From Bacillus_CJ salitolerans (GTDB lineage: Bacteria; Bacillota; Bacilli; Bacillales; SA4), in assembly GCF_042680805.1 (NCBI RefSeq), contig NZ_JBHUEM010000005.1, forward strand, positions 1 through 64,000: DNA of 64,000 nucleotides. The letters run 5' to 3'. Below, one piece after another: positions 41,263 to 50,079 of this stretch (position 1 is the stretch's first letter; each line of letters starts with the position of its first letter). A program made the position numbers and the translations under genes. The notes under the pieces are model-generated. The model was given only the letters and a program-made list of their open reading frames with translations, made no database searches and was not told the origin of the DNA.

Positions 41263-41496
41263 TTATCTCATGGTAATGAGGTTCTCAATGTCTTTGGGAG
41301 ATAGCATAATCTTGCCACCTTCTAATCGAATCATGTTTCGTTTTGCTCGAGCCATGTATTCACGGAGAGCTGCTTTACAAAGTGGTGAAAAATCCATTGT
41401 AGATTGTTCGCAGTACTCAAAAAGTTCTTTTTCGATAGGATCTTCCATTGAGAAGCTGACGCTTTTTCTTTCACGTTTTTTTGGTTGTTTACTCAT
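41263..41496 (-). CDS. small RHH-like regulator
   Basis: A 77-aa protein. KSVSFSMEDP is a likely ribbon strand, followed by two helices (IEKELFEYCEQS and FSPLCKAALREYMARA), the plan of ribbon-helix-helix repressors such as CopG/ParR types. The ATG at 41496 sits close behind a G-rich GGGGGGAG. It opens the three-gene unit of RHH-like genes. It could autoregulate this operon or act in plasmid maintenance; no target is known. Confidence 0.55.
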   Translation of the reverse strand: MSKQPKKRERKSVSFSMEDPIEKELFEYCEQSTMDFSPLCKAALREYMARAKRNMIRLEGGKIMLSPKDIENLITMR

Positions 41497-41702
41497 GTTA
41501 ACTCCCCCCCAGCCTTGCAAATCTTTGTGTTTGTCAGACATCTTTCTATTTATATATGCTCTTAAATTAAAAGTATGAATAACTTATAGTATTAAAAGTG
41601 TACCTATGGAGTTTTGTAGTTTCCGAATCTTATCACAGAAATTTAGACATTTAGCATATAGACTAAGCACATTTACAGATGTTTTCACTGTCAAAGTAGT
41701 GA

Positions 41703-41738
41703 AAAAAAAGAAGCAGAGCTTTATGCTCTGCTTCGATT
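41703..41738 (-). terminator. terminator of the CBASS-Cap15 operon
   Basis: On the minus strand GAAGCAGAG pairs perfectly with CTCTGCTTC and T8 follows. It ends the two-gene CD-NTase/Cap15 unit. Confidence 0.9.
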
Positions 41739-41747
41739 AAGTTATTA

Positions 41748-42788
41748 CTATGCAATAATTTCTTTATTAACAGACCCACCAGTAATTTTTAAATCATCTA
41801 ATAGATCTTCATAAATATTTATAAGTTCAACTAATAGCAAGGTCAAGTCAGCTTTAGTTGCCCCACCGTTCTGAAATATCTTTCTAGACCCGTCAGGTAC
41901 AAACAAACTGTTCCTATGGCTATCTTGCTCATAAAGCGTACGTAAAAAAGCAATAGAGTTCGAAACTAGTCTTAATGGTGACCTACTAATTAAATAACTA
42001 GATTCTTGCATGTGATACATTATAGCAGTAATATCATAGCTACTTAAATTAATTTTATGTTCTGCATCTGCTTTTAGAGTTTTTAATAATCTAACAACCT
42101 TTTTAAAATTATAAGATGTATGAGTGTCTTTATCATCTAAAAGCTTGTTGTGATAAAAGGGAGTGTTGGCTATTCTGGTCTTTTCTTTATAATCTAGTAC
42201 CATTACTCCTCTGTAATATTCTAGTTTTGTATTTTGATATTTTACAGTATCATACCAATTAGAGGGTACTACATCCACTTTTCTTCTTAGTGATCCACCT
42301 TGAAGACTGATTGATTTAGCTCCTTCATTATCAATACTTGCAGCAGGATATGCATTTTTTAATAATTCATAACTATCTTCTCTTAATTCGCATAAATCCT
42401 GTACTGGATTACCTTTATATGGTGAACTTGCTTTTAAAGGTGGTTCCAATGTTGTAAAACCTTGATGTAATGTCAAAATGTCAATATCACTATGGGCTTT
42501 TATGTGCGTATTGTTTGTCACTGAACCTTGATATCTAAACTCAATTTCATATCCTTTTTCTTTGAGCTTGGCCAATTGATTTTTTATTCTTTCTCCCTCA
42601 CCCAATGTAATTTCAGTGGATCTCTTGTCCACGGGATTCATCGCACCGATAATATATTTAATGCTTGATTTTTCTTCTAGTTGTTCATAGGATTCGGTAA
42701 ACATACCTATACTCTTTTCCAAAAGTACTTCATCTTGTCTTCTCTTTTTAAGCGATTCTAGTCTCTTCTGGTAATTGTTTTTGGCCAT
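41748..42788 (-). CDS. CD-NTase (cGAS/DncV-like nucleotidyltransferase), CBASS
   Basis: A 346-aa CBASS sensor-synthase. The nucleotidyltransferase signature is present: G88-S89 followed by D101-I-D103 (HSDIDIL), and a third acidic residue at D172 (RRKVDVVP). The helical C-terminal lobe fills residues about 210-340. On phage infection such enzymes make a cyclic oligonucleotide that activates the effector encoded next to it. The gene overlaps the 3' end of the Cap15-like effector gene by 41 bases, with AGGAGG 8 bases from its ATG. The clade and nucleotide product cannot be read from the sequence. Confidence 0.85.
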   Translation of the reverse strand: MAKNNYQKRLESLKKRRQDEVLLEKSIGMFTESYEQLEEKSSIKYIIGAMNPVDKRSTEITLGEGERIKNQLAKLKEKGYEIEFRYQGSVTNNTHIKAHSDIDILTLHQGFTTLEPPLKASSPYKGNPVQDLCELREDSYELLKNAYPAASIDNEGAKSISLQGGSLRRKVDVVPSNWYDTVKYQNTKLEYYRGVMVLDYKEKTRIANTPFYHNKLLDDKDTHTSYNFKKVVRLLKTLKADAEHKINLSSYDITAIMYHMQESSYLISRSPLRLVSNSIAFLRTLYEQDSHRNSLFVPDGSRKIFQNGGATKADLTLLLVELINIYEDLLDDLKITGGSVNKEIIA

Positions 42789-43395
42789 CTGGATTCCTCC
42801 TTTTCAAATACATTTCACCATACGATTGTCTATCTTTAGTATTATTAAAGTAGTAACCTTCTGCTGTTTGAGCATCTTCTCCAAAGGTTAAAACACAAAA
42901 TCCTTCATGCTTTCTTAGATCAGTTTCAGTAGTTGCATTAGGCGTATTTGCATAGTGATAAGATAATTTAAACCCGTCTCCTGCATAATATTTTATTCCA
43001 CCTGTGATACTCAACGATTTTGATTTGGAATTTTTCGTCTTTAAGGTAATAAGGACTTTATCCCATGTTTGTTTTATGATGACAGTACCTTCCCAATCAA
43101 AGTTCTTTTGTAAATCTATGTTCATTGATGAACCATTGCATTCCCATTCACCATTTAAATCAGGGAAGCTAAATATTTTTTGAAACAACTTAAATCTCCA
43201 CAAGATGTGGTTGAATAATAGATATAACAACCCAAAGATACTCATGCTGCTAATAGGGATTGAAATTCCACCCCATATACTATTCAGATAATGATCTACA
43301 AAAAATGAGATAAATCCTGAAAGTGATGTTGATATAACTGCAAGTAAAAATAAAATATTCTTTCGTGGATGATTCACTACCGTATACTCGTGCAT
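42748..43395 (-). CDS. Cap15-like CBASS effector (2TM + beta-barrel)
   Basis: A 215-aa membrane effector. Two transmembrane helices (about residues 14-36 and 44-66) are followed by a beta-rich domain (about 75-205) beginning DLNGEWEC and ending with YGEMYLKRR. This matches the plan of Cap15, whose minimal beta-barrel binds the cyclic nucleotide and whose membrane part disrupts the inner membrane, causing abortive infection. It is the first gene of the operon (AGGAGG, 8 bases from ATG) and overlaps the CD-NTase gene. No Cap2/Cap3 ancillary genes are adjacent, so this is a minimal two-gene system. Confidence 0.8.
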   Translation of the reverse strand: MHEYTVVNHPRKNILFLLAVISTSLSGFISFFVDHYLNSIWGGISIPISSMSIFGLLYLLFNHILWRFKLFQKIFSFPDLNGEWECNGSSMNIDLQKNFDWEGTVIIKQTWDKVLITLKTKNSKSKSLSITGGIKYYAGDGFKLSYHYANTPNATTETDLRKHEGFCVLTFGEDAQTAEGYYFNNTKDRQSYGEMYLKRRNPDGQKQLPEETRIA

Positions 43396-43741
43396 AATTA
43401 CAACCTCCTATTAGAATGTTGTATTAATTATACATGATATTTAGGTAAATATGTCTTTATTTGTATTTTATTGCCAAAATACAAATAACTCCCCCCTGAC
43501 TTTAGCCATCGACGAAGCCCCAAAATAAATTAACACTAACCACAGTATTAAATCTCACTTGATCTTTACACTTAAAATTCTCCCACCTTATTAAGTCCTA
43601 TGAAATTTCAAGGTAATATCCTTAATATAAAATAGAAAAAGAGGTGCAACATGCTTTGCAAATTGCACCTCAAATTATAGGGACCATATTGTTTTCTCCT
43701 TATTAAGGAAAGGGGTAATTCAAACATATTGTGCATATAAT
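43396..43741. other. intergenic region with thermonuclease terminator
   Basis: No gene is seen. It holds the promoter of the Cap15 operon (not clearly resolvable) and, at 43633-43671, a strong terminator for the thermonuclease gene. Confidence 0.5.
43633..43671 (-). terminator. intrinsic terminator of thermonuclease gene
   Basis: On the minus strand GAGGTGCAA pairs perfectly with TTGCACCTC and TTTTTCTATTTT follows. Confidence 0.9.
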
Positions 43742-44854
43742 TTATCTTTCACAAGCCCAATTATCCTTGTCTCGATCATGTTTAGAAGCATAAGCAGGAT
43801 GATCTGATGGAACTCCATTTGGATAGACTTTTCTTAACTCCGTACAGTTTTTATATGATTCCTTTGTAGTACTACTCGTAGTTGAAGTTGAAGTACTAGT
43901 ACTTGATTCTGTAGAAGAGTTAGTCTGTTTGCTTGTATTTGAACTACTTGTTGTATTACTAGATGTTGCCGTATCTAAATCTCCCTTAGTTGTTCCTTCT
44001 GTACCATATGCCCATAGTCCAGTTTCCTTATCGCGAGCTTCTCTAGCAAACTTTACAAAAATCTCACTATATTTAACATCAGGAGGATAAGTAGAAGGTT
44101 CAGCATAACCATTTATCACTAAGTCCGCGTTGAACATTTTAGTTCGTATTTCTTGTTCATCCATGTCATTTTCCGGTATAGCTAACCATGCAATACGTAA
44201 AATTCGATCATAGCGATCTTTATCTGAATGATCTTTTTGAATCCAAATTTGCTTACCTTCAATTTTCGATTTCGTATAATTACTTGCTTCTTTTCCATAT
44301 TCTTCAGTTCTGGATGTAGATTCAGGTGTATTTACCCCTATTAATCTAACTTTTCTACCATCTGTAAGCTCAACAGTATCCCCGTCAATTATTCTCGCTA
44401 CAGTTACTGCTTCTAGTCCTAAATTCTGAAGGTGTTCCTCTTCTTTCTTAGCAGCTTCCGCCTTTGCCTTTTCTTCTTCTTTAGCTTTCTCCTCAGCAGC
44501 TTTTTTCTCTGCTTCAGCCTTCGCTAATTTTTCGGCCTCTTCTTTAGCTTGTTGCTCCTTAGATTCAAGTTCCTTTTCAACTTCTGTATTTAGGACCTCT
44601 TCCTCTTTTATAGTGGTATTTACTTCCTCAGTTGGTTCAACAAAGACCATGGCCATTACAAAACTAAGTATTATCCCGACAGCAACAAACCACCCAGGTC
44701 TTGAAAAGGTAATTTTCCCTTTTCTTTTTTGAGATTGTTGATATATACCAAACACCAATACTATAAATCCTATCCATGCTAAAGGAGTAATAATTGCCAT
44801 TAAAAGTGTAAATATAATTGCAAATATGCTTAAGATAAGTCTAACAATTTTCAA
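43742..44854 (-). CDS. membrane-anchored thermonuclease with Excalibur domain
   Basis: A 370-aa protein: two N-terminal transmembrane helices, an Ala/Glu/Lys coiled coil (about 95-145), a staphylococcal-nuclease (SNc) domain (about 147-283: IIDGDTVEL, VRLIGVNTPES, KDHSDKDRYDR), a Ser/Thr-rich linker and a C-terminal Excalibur calcium-binding motif (DRDKDNWACER). It should cut DNA or RNA at the cell surface. GAGGTG points to a TTG start at 44854, not the GTG at 44863. A smaller lipoprotein paralogue is at 49077. Between two CBASS operons, a defence or DNA-uptake role is conceivable but unproven. Confidence 0.85.
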   Translation of the reverse strand: MKIVRLILSIFAIIFTLLMAIITPLAWIGFIVLVFGIYQQSQKRKGKITFSRPGWFVAVGIILSFVMAMVFVEPTEEVNTTIKEEEVLNTEVEKELESKEQQAKEEAEKLAKAEAEKKAAEEKAKEEEKAKAEAAKKEEEHLQNLGLEAVTVARIIDGDTVELTDGRKVRLIGVNTPESTSRTEEYGKEASNYTKSKIEGKQIWIQKDHSDKDRYDRILRIAWLAIPENDMDEQEIRTKMFNADLVINGYAEPSTYPPDVKYSEIFVKFAREARDKETGLWAYGTEGTTKGDLDTATSSNTTSSSNTSKQTNSSTESSTSTSTSTTSSTTKESYKNCTELRKVYPNGVPSDHPAYASKHDRDKDNWACER

Positions 44855-45073
44855 ATGCTTCACCTCACCGATTTAAAATCTTTTGTTTTCATTTTCAAAT
44901 TCTTTTTCCGAAAGAATTCCATCTTCCGGAGTTTGCCTAGTTTTGCTAAAGTCTCATATATTCTGTCTTACCCTAGTCATAGTAGGTTACCAATCACACA
45001 ATTATCATTAAGCCAAGAGTAATTTTTATTATTTACTTTAACTGAAAAATTTGATTTACATCTTCATAACTTA

Positions 45074-45796
45074 TCAACCTATCTTTTTTAACTTTTTTTT
45101 TCTCCATTTTCCAATTTTTTGATCAACAATTAATCCGTTCCAAATTTCCATTTTACTTTCTGTTGCAAATTCCAGTGCCTTATTTGTATAACTACTTGTT
45201 GTAATAAATAGTGTTCCAGGACATTTATAGGCTCTTTTTCCACCCATTAATTTGATTAAATCGTTATTTCCAACTGTATTAGAAGGGCTATAGTTTTTTA
45301 TTTGTACGGCTATGTCTAATCCGTCCTTTGGGTCTGTAATGATTAAATCAACACCATGATCCCCACTTGGAGGGGTTTCCCTTGGTTTAAAACCTAAATC
45401 TTTAAAATAAAGGTAGCACAATCTTTCAAATTGAAAACCATCTAACTCAGAGAATTCTGAAGCTATTATTTGGGTATCAGTAAGATTCTTCTTTGTTTTC
45501 TTTAAGGTTGTACGTTCATTATTTTTTGAAATAGATGTTTTTTTGGGTGACTTATGCTGTTTATTTTGTGGAAGCCCGGTGTATGCATTTTTATTTCGAT
45601 TTTCCTTCTTTCTTAAATCCGGTACGAATCCTTGTGCAAATACACTAGTGATAATTCCAGCTATAAAAATACCTCCTAATAGGTAAAGGTTAGTTATTCC
45701 ATTCATTATTAGAATAATACCAATCATAATGATTGGAAACATTACAAGTGCATTAACGGTATTTTTTCTTTCCTGTCTTGAAGGCTTTCTTGCCAT
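45074..45796 (-). CDS. membrane-anchored Mrr-like restriction endonuclease
   Basis: A 240-aa protein with two N-terminal transmembrane helices (about 16-58), a basic linker and a PD-(D/E)XK Mrr_cat domain (about 118-225): GFQFERLCYLYFKDLGF, D150 (GDHGVDLII), Q165-x-K167 (AVQIKNY) and FITTSSYT. Mrr-type enzymes cut modified DNA; membrane-bound versions are frequent in defence islands. AGAGGT is 8 bases from the ATG. It is divergent from the SLATT-type CBASS operon. A C-terminal fragment of a close paralogue occurs at 53717. Confidence 0.8.
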   Translation of the reverse strand: MARKPSRQERKNTVNALVMFPIIMIGIILIMNGITNLYLLGGIFIAGIITSVFAQGFVPDLRKKENRNKNAYTGLPQNKQHKSPKKTSISKNNERTTLKKTKKNLTDTQIIASEFSELDGFQFERLCYLYFKDLGFKPRETPPSGDHGVDLIITDPKDGLDIAVQIKNYSPSNTVGNNDLIKLMGGKRAYKCPGTLFITTSSYTNKALEFATESKMEIWNGLIVDQKIGKWRKKKLKKIG

Positions 45797-46229
45797 AATA
45801 AAAACCTCTTTCTATAACTACTGTTATGGTAAATAATTTTTTATCGATAAATTGTCTCGATTATATTATATTAATTTATATTTTCTTAACTTTCTATTAA
45901 AAAATGACAAAAAATCACAAATAATTTTTATTACATATATCCGTTTAATAAAAAAACTATTCTTGAAGAATAGCACCTTTTAGAGTTCAATTAGAGTCCA
46001 TTAATCCTACTTTGGTTCACAAAATAACCCTTTAAATCTATAGGCTTTTCACATTTAACTTATTACTTAATACTTTAATGGGCCAGCTGTCTCATCCAAA
46101 TATAAAGAGTTAGCTTAATAGTCATCCTTGTAATTGATATTCTCGAGTTATTTTAATTATTAATGATTGAAAGATTAATAGTATTATTTTACACTTATTG
46201 GTAACGTGTTGTTAAAGGAGGCTATAAAC
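45797..46229. other. divergent intergenic region with a stem-loop
   Basis: It separates the Mrr-like gene (minus) from the CBASS operon (plus). CTATTCTT/AAGAATAG pairs at 45957-45973, with T7 on the minus strand (45949-45956): a small terminator-like element, of unknown client. No ORF with a ribosome binding site is seen. Confidence 0.45.
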
Positions 46230-47108
46230 TTGTCAGTAAGAGACGATTTTTCTTCATTTTGTTCAAATTTAAGAATGAGTAGTGATACTGTCAGCAAAAT
46301 ACAATATCGCTATAAACAAATTACTAAGAGAATCAATAACGATTACTGGGGCAGTTCATCTGAGACATCACATAGTTTATATGTAGGCTCATATGGTCGA
46401 GGGACAGAAATATGGACCAGTGATATTGATATAATAGTTCAATTACCGTTTGAGGTTTATAAAAAATATGATAATTATAGTAGTAATGGTCAGTCCGCAT
46501 TATTGCAAGAAGTAAAAACTGTATTAAAGAAGACATATAGTACTTCTCATTTAAAAGGTGACGGGCAAGTCATAGGAATTAATTTTACCGATGGTATAAA
46601 TTTTGAAATTGTACCTGCTTTTATTAATAACGATAACAGCTATACATATGGAGATACTAACAATGGAGGTACATGGAAAACGACTGATCCAAGAAAAGAA
46701 ATTAGTGCTATGGATAGTCGAAATAATACTACTAATAAAAATTTAAAACGACTTTGTAGAATGGCACGAGCCTGGAAAAGCAAATGTGATGTTCCAATGA
46801 GTGGAATCCTAATCGATACATTAGCCTATAAATTTATTAACGAATGGATATATAAAGAAAAATCCTACCTTTATTACGACTATATGAGCAGAGACTTCTT
46901 TGAGTTCCTTAAAAATATAGATAAGACTAAACTGTACTGGTTGGCGCCTGGGAGTAGTCGTTACGTCTGGAAGGATGGTAATTTTCAAAGTAAAGCTTCT
47001 ACCGCATATAATCTTTCTCTTGAAGCCATTGAGCATGAGTCCCACGGTCGTCCTATATCTTCTAGACAAAAATGGAGGGAAATCTATGGATCGAAATTCC
47101 CAAGCTAG
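46230..47108 (+). CDS. CD-NTase (SMODS nucleotidyltransferase), second CBASS operon
   Basis: A 292-aa second-messenger synthase. Signature: G53-S54 in GSYGRGTE, D65-I-D67 in TSDIDIIV, and the third acidic residue E126 in FEIVPAF. A SMODS-type helical C-terminal lobe follows. The start is TTG at 46230, 8 bases after AGGAGG; the upstream GTG in frame lies before the ribosome binding site. It overlaps the SLATT effector gene by 23 bases. It is not closely similar to the CD-NTase at 41748 apart from the active-site motifs, so the two systems probably came from separate acquisitions. Confidence 0.85.
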   Translation: MSVRDDFSSFCSNLRMSSDTVSKIQYRYKQITKRINNDYWGSSSETSHSLYVGSYGRGTEIWTSDIDIIVQLPFEVYKKYDNYSSNGQSALLQEVKTVLKKTYSTSHLKGDGQVIGINFTDGINFEIVPAFINNDNSYTYGDTNNGGTWKTTDPRKEISAMDSRNNTTNKNLKRLCRMARAWKSKCDVPMSGILIDTLAYKFINEWIYKEKSYLYYDYMSRDFFEFLKNIDKTKLYWLAPGSSRYVWKDGNFQSKASTAYNLSLEAIEHESHGRPISSRQKWREIYGSKFPS

Positions 47109-47673
47109 TCAAGGTTATAAGTTGGAATCACAAATTAGGGAAGCATATGGACGTGTAGTATATACATTTACATGTCATAATAAAATCGTTGAACGGCTTT
47201 TATTAAAAAATAACACTATTAAAATCTGGCAAATTATTTTATCAGCTTTGACATTTGGAAGTTTCTTAGGAACTATCTTATCTAGCGAGGTAATTGCAGG
47301 TTTAATCGGAGCTATCATTTCGATTGTTTTGTTGATACTAAATTCATATACTAAAAATTTTGATTTAGTTGAGACAGCTCAGTCACATCAAAAGTCTGCT
47401 GATGCATTATGGAAAATAAGAGAAGAATACGTTTCGTTACTTACAGATTTTGATTTACTTGAAGCAACGGTAATAATGGAACGAAGAGATGACTTACTAA
47501 ACAGGACTGCAGAAATTTACGCTCAATCACCAAAGACAGACGCTAGAAGCTTTAAGGAAGCACAGAAGGCGTTAAAAACAAATGAAGAGCAGACCTTTTC
47601 AGAAAGAGAAATTGATGTAATGCTTCCAAATTCAATAAGGAGAGAAAAAAATAAAAATAACATCATTCATTGA
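47086..47673 (+). CDS. SLATT-domain 2TM effector of the second CBASS operon
   Basis: A 195-aa effector: a helical N-terminus (QIREAYGRVVYTFT), two transmembrane helices (about 46-66 and 69-88), then a long helical segment with AQSHQKSADALWKIREEY, the SLATT signature. SLATT proteins are predicted pore-formers that kill the cell once the linked nucleotidyltransferase fires. GGAGG is 9 bases from the ATG at 47086. No ubiquitin-like, protease or Cap4-like genes follow, so the operon is a minimal two-gene system. Confidence 0.8.
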   Translation: MDRNSQASQGYKLESQIREAYGRVVYTFTCHNKIVERLLLKNNTIKIWQIILSALTFGSFLGTILSSEVIAGLIGAIISIVLLILNSYTKNFDLVETAQSHQKSADALWKIREEYVSLLTDFDLLEATVIMERRDDLLNRTAEIYAQSPKTDARSFKEAQKALKTNEEQTFSEREIDVMLPNSIRREKNKNNIIH

Positions 47674-47960
47674 TAATTTTAATCCTCTTTATCCTTAATG
47701 CGTATAGTGAGCCTACATATCAAGAAATTTAGACATACTTCCTCCACTATCCGCCCCTATTGTTTAATTGTATTATTTTACAATCTTATTAAAAGTAAGA
47801 TTAACATAAATTTACAACGAAAAATCACCTAGCTCTAAAAAGAGAAAGATGATTTTAAACATACTTTATTTTCTAAATGACCACACATTGTTTTATTTAA
47901 ATGATCTATCTATATTACAAAACAAAATTACAAAAGTGGTATTTTCGATGATATACATCC

Positions 47961-48140
47961 TTAGATTGCAACTCTTTCATTCCACTCTATTTGAATATGT
48001 TCTAAAACAGTTTCTTTCACGACTTCATTGATATACTTACTTTGTTCATCAGCTGGTATGTCCTCTATTTCACGTTGATCTAACTTCACATTCACTTTTT
48101 TCTTCATTCCCGCAACAAATACGGTTACTTCTAATTCCAT
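47961..48140 (-). CDS. hypothetical 59-aa protein
   Basis: An ORF of 59 codons behind GGGGGAG, starting 18 bases after the stop of the gene at 48158, so the two form an operon. The product is charged: a beta hairpin (VTVFVAGMKKKVNVKLD) followed by helices. No family recognised. Confidence 0.55.
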   Translation of the reverse strand: MELEVTVFVAGMKKKVNVKLDQREIEDIPADEQSKYINEVVKETVLEHIQIEWNERVAI

Positions 48141-48157
48141 TTTGTCTCCCCCTAAAC

Positions 48158-48430
48158 TTATGCAATTTGTTGTGAAACTAAACCATGAAGTGCTTCTTCG
48201 GTGATTGTATCGAGTAAAGGTTGTGAGTATAGTATTGTAATATCTTCATATCGCTGCTCTTTATGGTTATAAATGAGTAATTCAGATAGATTCCATTGAG
48301 TGTGTGATCTCTCTAGGTTCATTTTGGATTGAAAGGTCTCTGTTCCAGTGAATAAGGTAGCTTCAATTGAAATCACTTTCTGACGATTCTGAACGGTTTG
48401 TGCGACGATAACTGGATTCTTGATATACAA
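48158..48430 (-). CDS. hypothetical protein
   Basis: A 90-aa protein, beta-rich. The TTG start at 48430 has AAGGGG 5 bases upstream; the ATG at 48448 lies before it and lacks a ribosome binding site. No family recognised. It is followed by the 59-aa gene and lies downstream of an XRE regulator on the same strand. Confidence 0.5.
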   Translation of the reverse strand: MYIKNPVIVAQTVQNRQKVISIEATLFTGTETFQSKMNLERSHTQWNLSELLIYNHKEQRYEDITILYSQPLLDTITEEALHGLVSQQIA

Positions 48431-48507
48431 GTTTTCCCCTTCTTTCATTCATGGTTAGTACATGATATGCACACATCTATTCATATATGCGTAGAAAGGT
48501 ATTTTTT

Positions 48508-48723
48508 TTACCAAAAATCTTCAATCCCTACACGTTCATCATATTGTCTTAATACTCGAACAAGCGATTTCGCCGTATGTAAGGATGGTTCCATATTCTT
48601 ATCCGAGCAGAGCCGACTAATTTGAGCCTGGCTTATTTTTGATTTCTTGGCAATGTAGGTTTGTTTGATACCCCACTTATCTAGAAATTTGCCAAACTTG
48701 GTTTTTGATTTAATGCCAAACAA
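48508..48723 (-). CDS. XRE-family transcriptional regulator
   Basis: A 71-aa helix-turn-helix protein: FGKFLDKWGIKQTYIAKKSKIS then QISRLCSDKNMEPSLHTAKSLVRVL matches the Cro/C1-type five-helix HTH. The start is TTG at 48723, 6-7 bases after GGGAGAGG; an ATG 78 bases upstream has no ribosome binding site. It probably represses a nearby promoter; a 13-bp inverted repeat 240 bases upstream (48962-49002) is a candidate target. Confidence 0.7.
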   Translation of the reverse strand: MFGIKSKTKFGKFLDKWGIKQTYIAKKSKISQAQISRLCSDKNMEPSLHTAKSLVRVLRQYDERVGIEDFW

Positions 48724-48961
48724 GTTTATCCTCTCCCATTCGACAAGTTTTTGATACCCATTATGGTCAAATGGACAGATTTTAAACACAAAAATATTCA
48801 TTTATGTATAAAAATTATTCATGGATACATATTCGTTATGAATGTTCAAGTTATTGCCACGACTGGTTTCAAAGGTTGTACGAATATGCTATTGTGATAA
48901 ATTCATAGTCTAATAGTCTAGTATTACAAGATTCATAATATCGAAATGGCTGAATACATTT

Positions 48962-49002
48962 GCTGTATGAATCCGACAGCGATTTATAAGGATTCATACA
49001 GC
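48962..49002. repeat. 13-bp perfect inverted repeat
   Basis: GCTGTATGAATCC (48962-48974) and its complement (48990-49002) flank 15 bases. Length and spacing fit a regulator-binding dyad or a recombinase site. It lies between the thermonuclease terminator and the XRE regulator. Confidence 0.5.
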
Positions 49003-49039
49003 AGGGCCAAGTACCAAATAAATATCTCCTTTTTTAGAC

Positions 49040-49075
49040 AAAAAAAGCTAGTTCCCAATTGAGAACTAACTCTTC
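49040..49075 (-). terminator. intrinsic terminator of second thermonuclease
   Basis: On the minus strand AGTTAGTTC pairs with GGAACTAGCT and T7 follows. It lies immediately after the thermonuclease stop. Confidence 0.85.
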
Positions 49076-49076
49076 A

Positions 49077-49859
49077 TTATTTAAACACTGAATCTATGAT
49101 ACTTTTAATTCCATCTGTTATTCCCTTTTCAATTTGATCACCAATCAGCTGGTCTACAAGCTCCCCTCCCTGTGGACCGAGGGTATCATCTATATATCCT
49201 TCTACCTGGTGTTCAATGAGTTCTGAAGCAACTATCATCCCGTCTTTCGTTAAATCTCTTTCATAATTAGATGCAGCAACGGCTTCACTGTTATAACTTC
49301 CATCAGCATTTACATAGTACGGAATGGACCATACGCCTAGTTTCTGCTGCCTTCCGATTTTTTCTTGGCTCTTTAACCAATCCAAATGCGTTGTGTTAGG
49401 TGGGTAAACATAGCGAACTGTTGCTAACCCAGCTCGTAATAATAGATCCTGTAGTCGAGTTCCATCTTCTAAATAAATGTAGCATAGGTGACGATTATAC
49501 TTATCAGTCCTCTCTCCTTTATCATATTCTAAGATGACTTTCTTTCCTTCAATCAATTGTTTTGTAAACGAAGAACTTTCTAATCCCCATGCCATTACTT
49601 CTTTTGTCGATTCAGGACTATCCACTAATAAAGCGCGGACCTTAAATTTGGCACCCTTTTCAGTAAGAACCTCATAAGTATCCCCGTCAATAACATAGAG
49701 TACTGTCGCATTAACTCTTTCAAGGCCGTTGTCATGTTGTAAGGTATCCTCTATTAAGGGGATCTCAATCGGAGAAGCGGGTATGTTATAGTCGCTGACA
49801 GAGCACCCCGTTATGGATAACACAAGAATGCAAAGTATCGTTGTTAATAATCGATTCAT
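49077..49859 (-). CDS. lipoprotein thermonuclease (SNc domain)
   Basis: A 260-aa protein. Signal peptide with lipobox (LSITGC, Cys at about residue 19), then an SNc nuclease domain (about 50-180): YVIDGDTYEV, VRALLVDSPES, DKYNRHLCYI. The C-terminal 75 residues are helical and unique. It would be membrane-tethered and act on extracellular DNA or RNA. AAAGGAG precedes the ATG at 49859. It overlaps the Spo0E-like gene's end by 74 bases and is the second gene behind leader RNA copy D. Confidence 0.85.
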   Translation of the reverse strand: MNRLLTTILCILVLSITGCSVSDYNIPASPIEIPLIEDTLQHDNGLERVNATVLYVIDGDTYEVLTEKGAKFKVRALLVDSPESTKEVMAWGLESSSFTKQLIEGKKVILEYDKGERTDKYNRHLCYIYLEDGTRLQDLLLRAGLATVRYVYPPNTTHLDWLKSQEKIGRQQKLGVWSIPYYVNADGSYNSEAVAASNYERDLTKDGMIVASELIEHQVEGYIDDTLGPQGGELVDQLIGDQIEKGITDGIKSIIDSVFK

Positions 49860-50055
49860 TTGTTGTCTCCTTTTCATGATTTGTTTTTGCTAAGGTTTTT
49901 TGATACTGTGACAAGTTGAGAAAATTATTAATCAACAGATCTAGTTCCTGGCTACAATGAATAGTCTTTATATGTGTAAACCCAAAGGTGGATGCAGCTT
50001 GATGCATTTCTTGTCTCTTTTTTTCAATCTGGCTGATTAAATATAATAGAGTCAT
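49786..50055 (-). CDS. Spo0E-like aspartyl-phosphate phosphatase
   Basis: An 89-aa protein. Residues 1-50 are the Spo0E family: two helices with ISQIEKKRQEM and the signature SQELD at 35-39. Spo0E-type phosphatases dephosphorylate Spo0A~P and delay sporulation. The start has GGGAGG 7 bases upstream. The C-terminal 40 residues, overlapping the thermonuclease gene in another frame, are atypical of the family, which is usually shorter. It is the first gene behind leader copy D, so its expression is likely to depend on that leader. Confidence 0.75.
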   Translation of the reverse strand: MTLLYLISQIEKKRQEMHQAASTFGFTHIKTIHCSQELDLLINNFLNLSQYQKTLAKTNHEKETTNESIINNDTLHSCVIHNGVLCQRL

Positions 50056-50079
50056 GGTTACAACCTCCCTTAAAAATAT

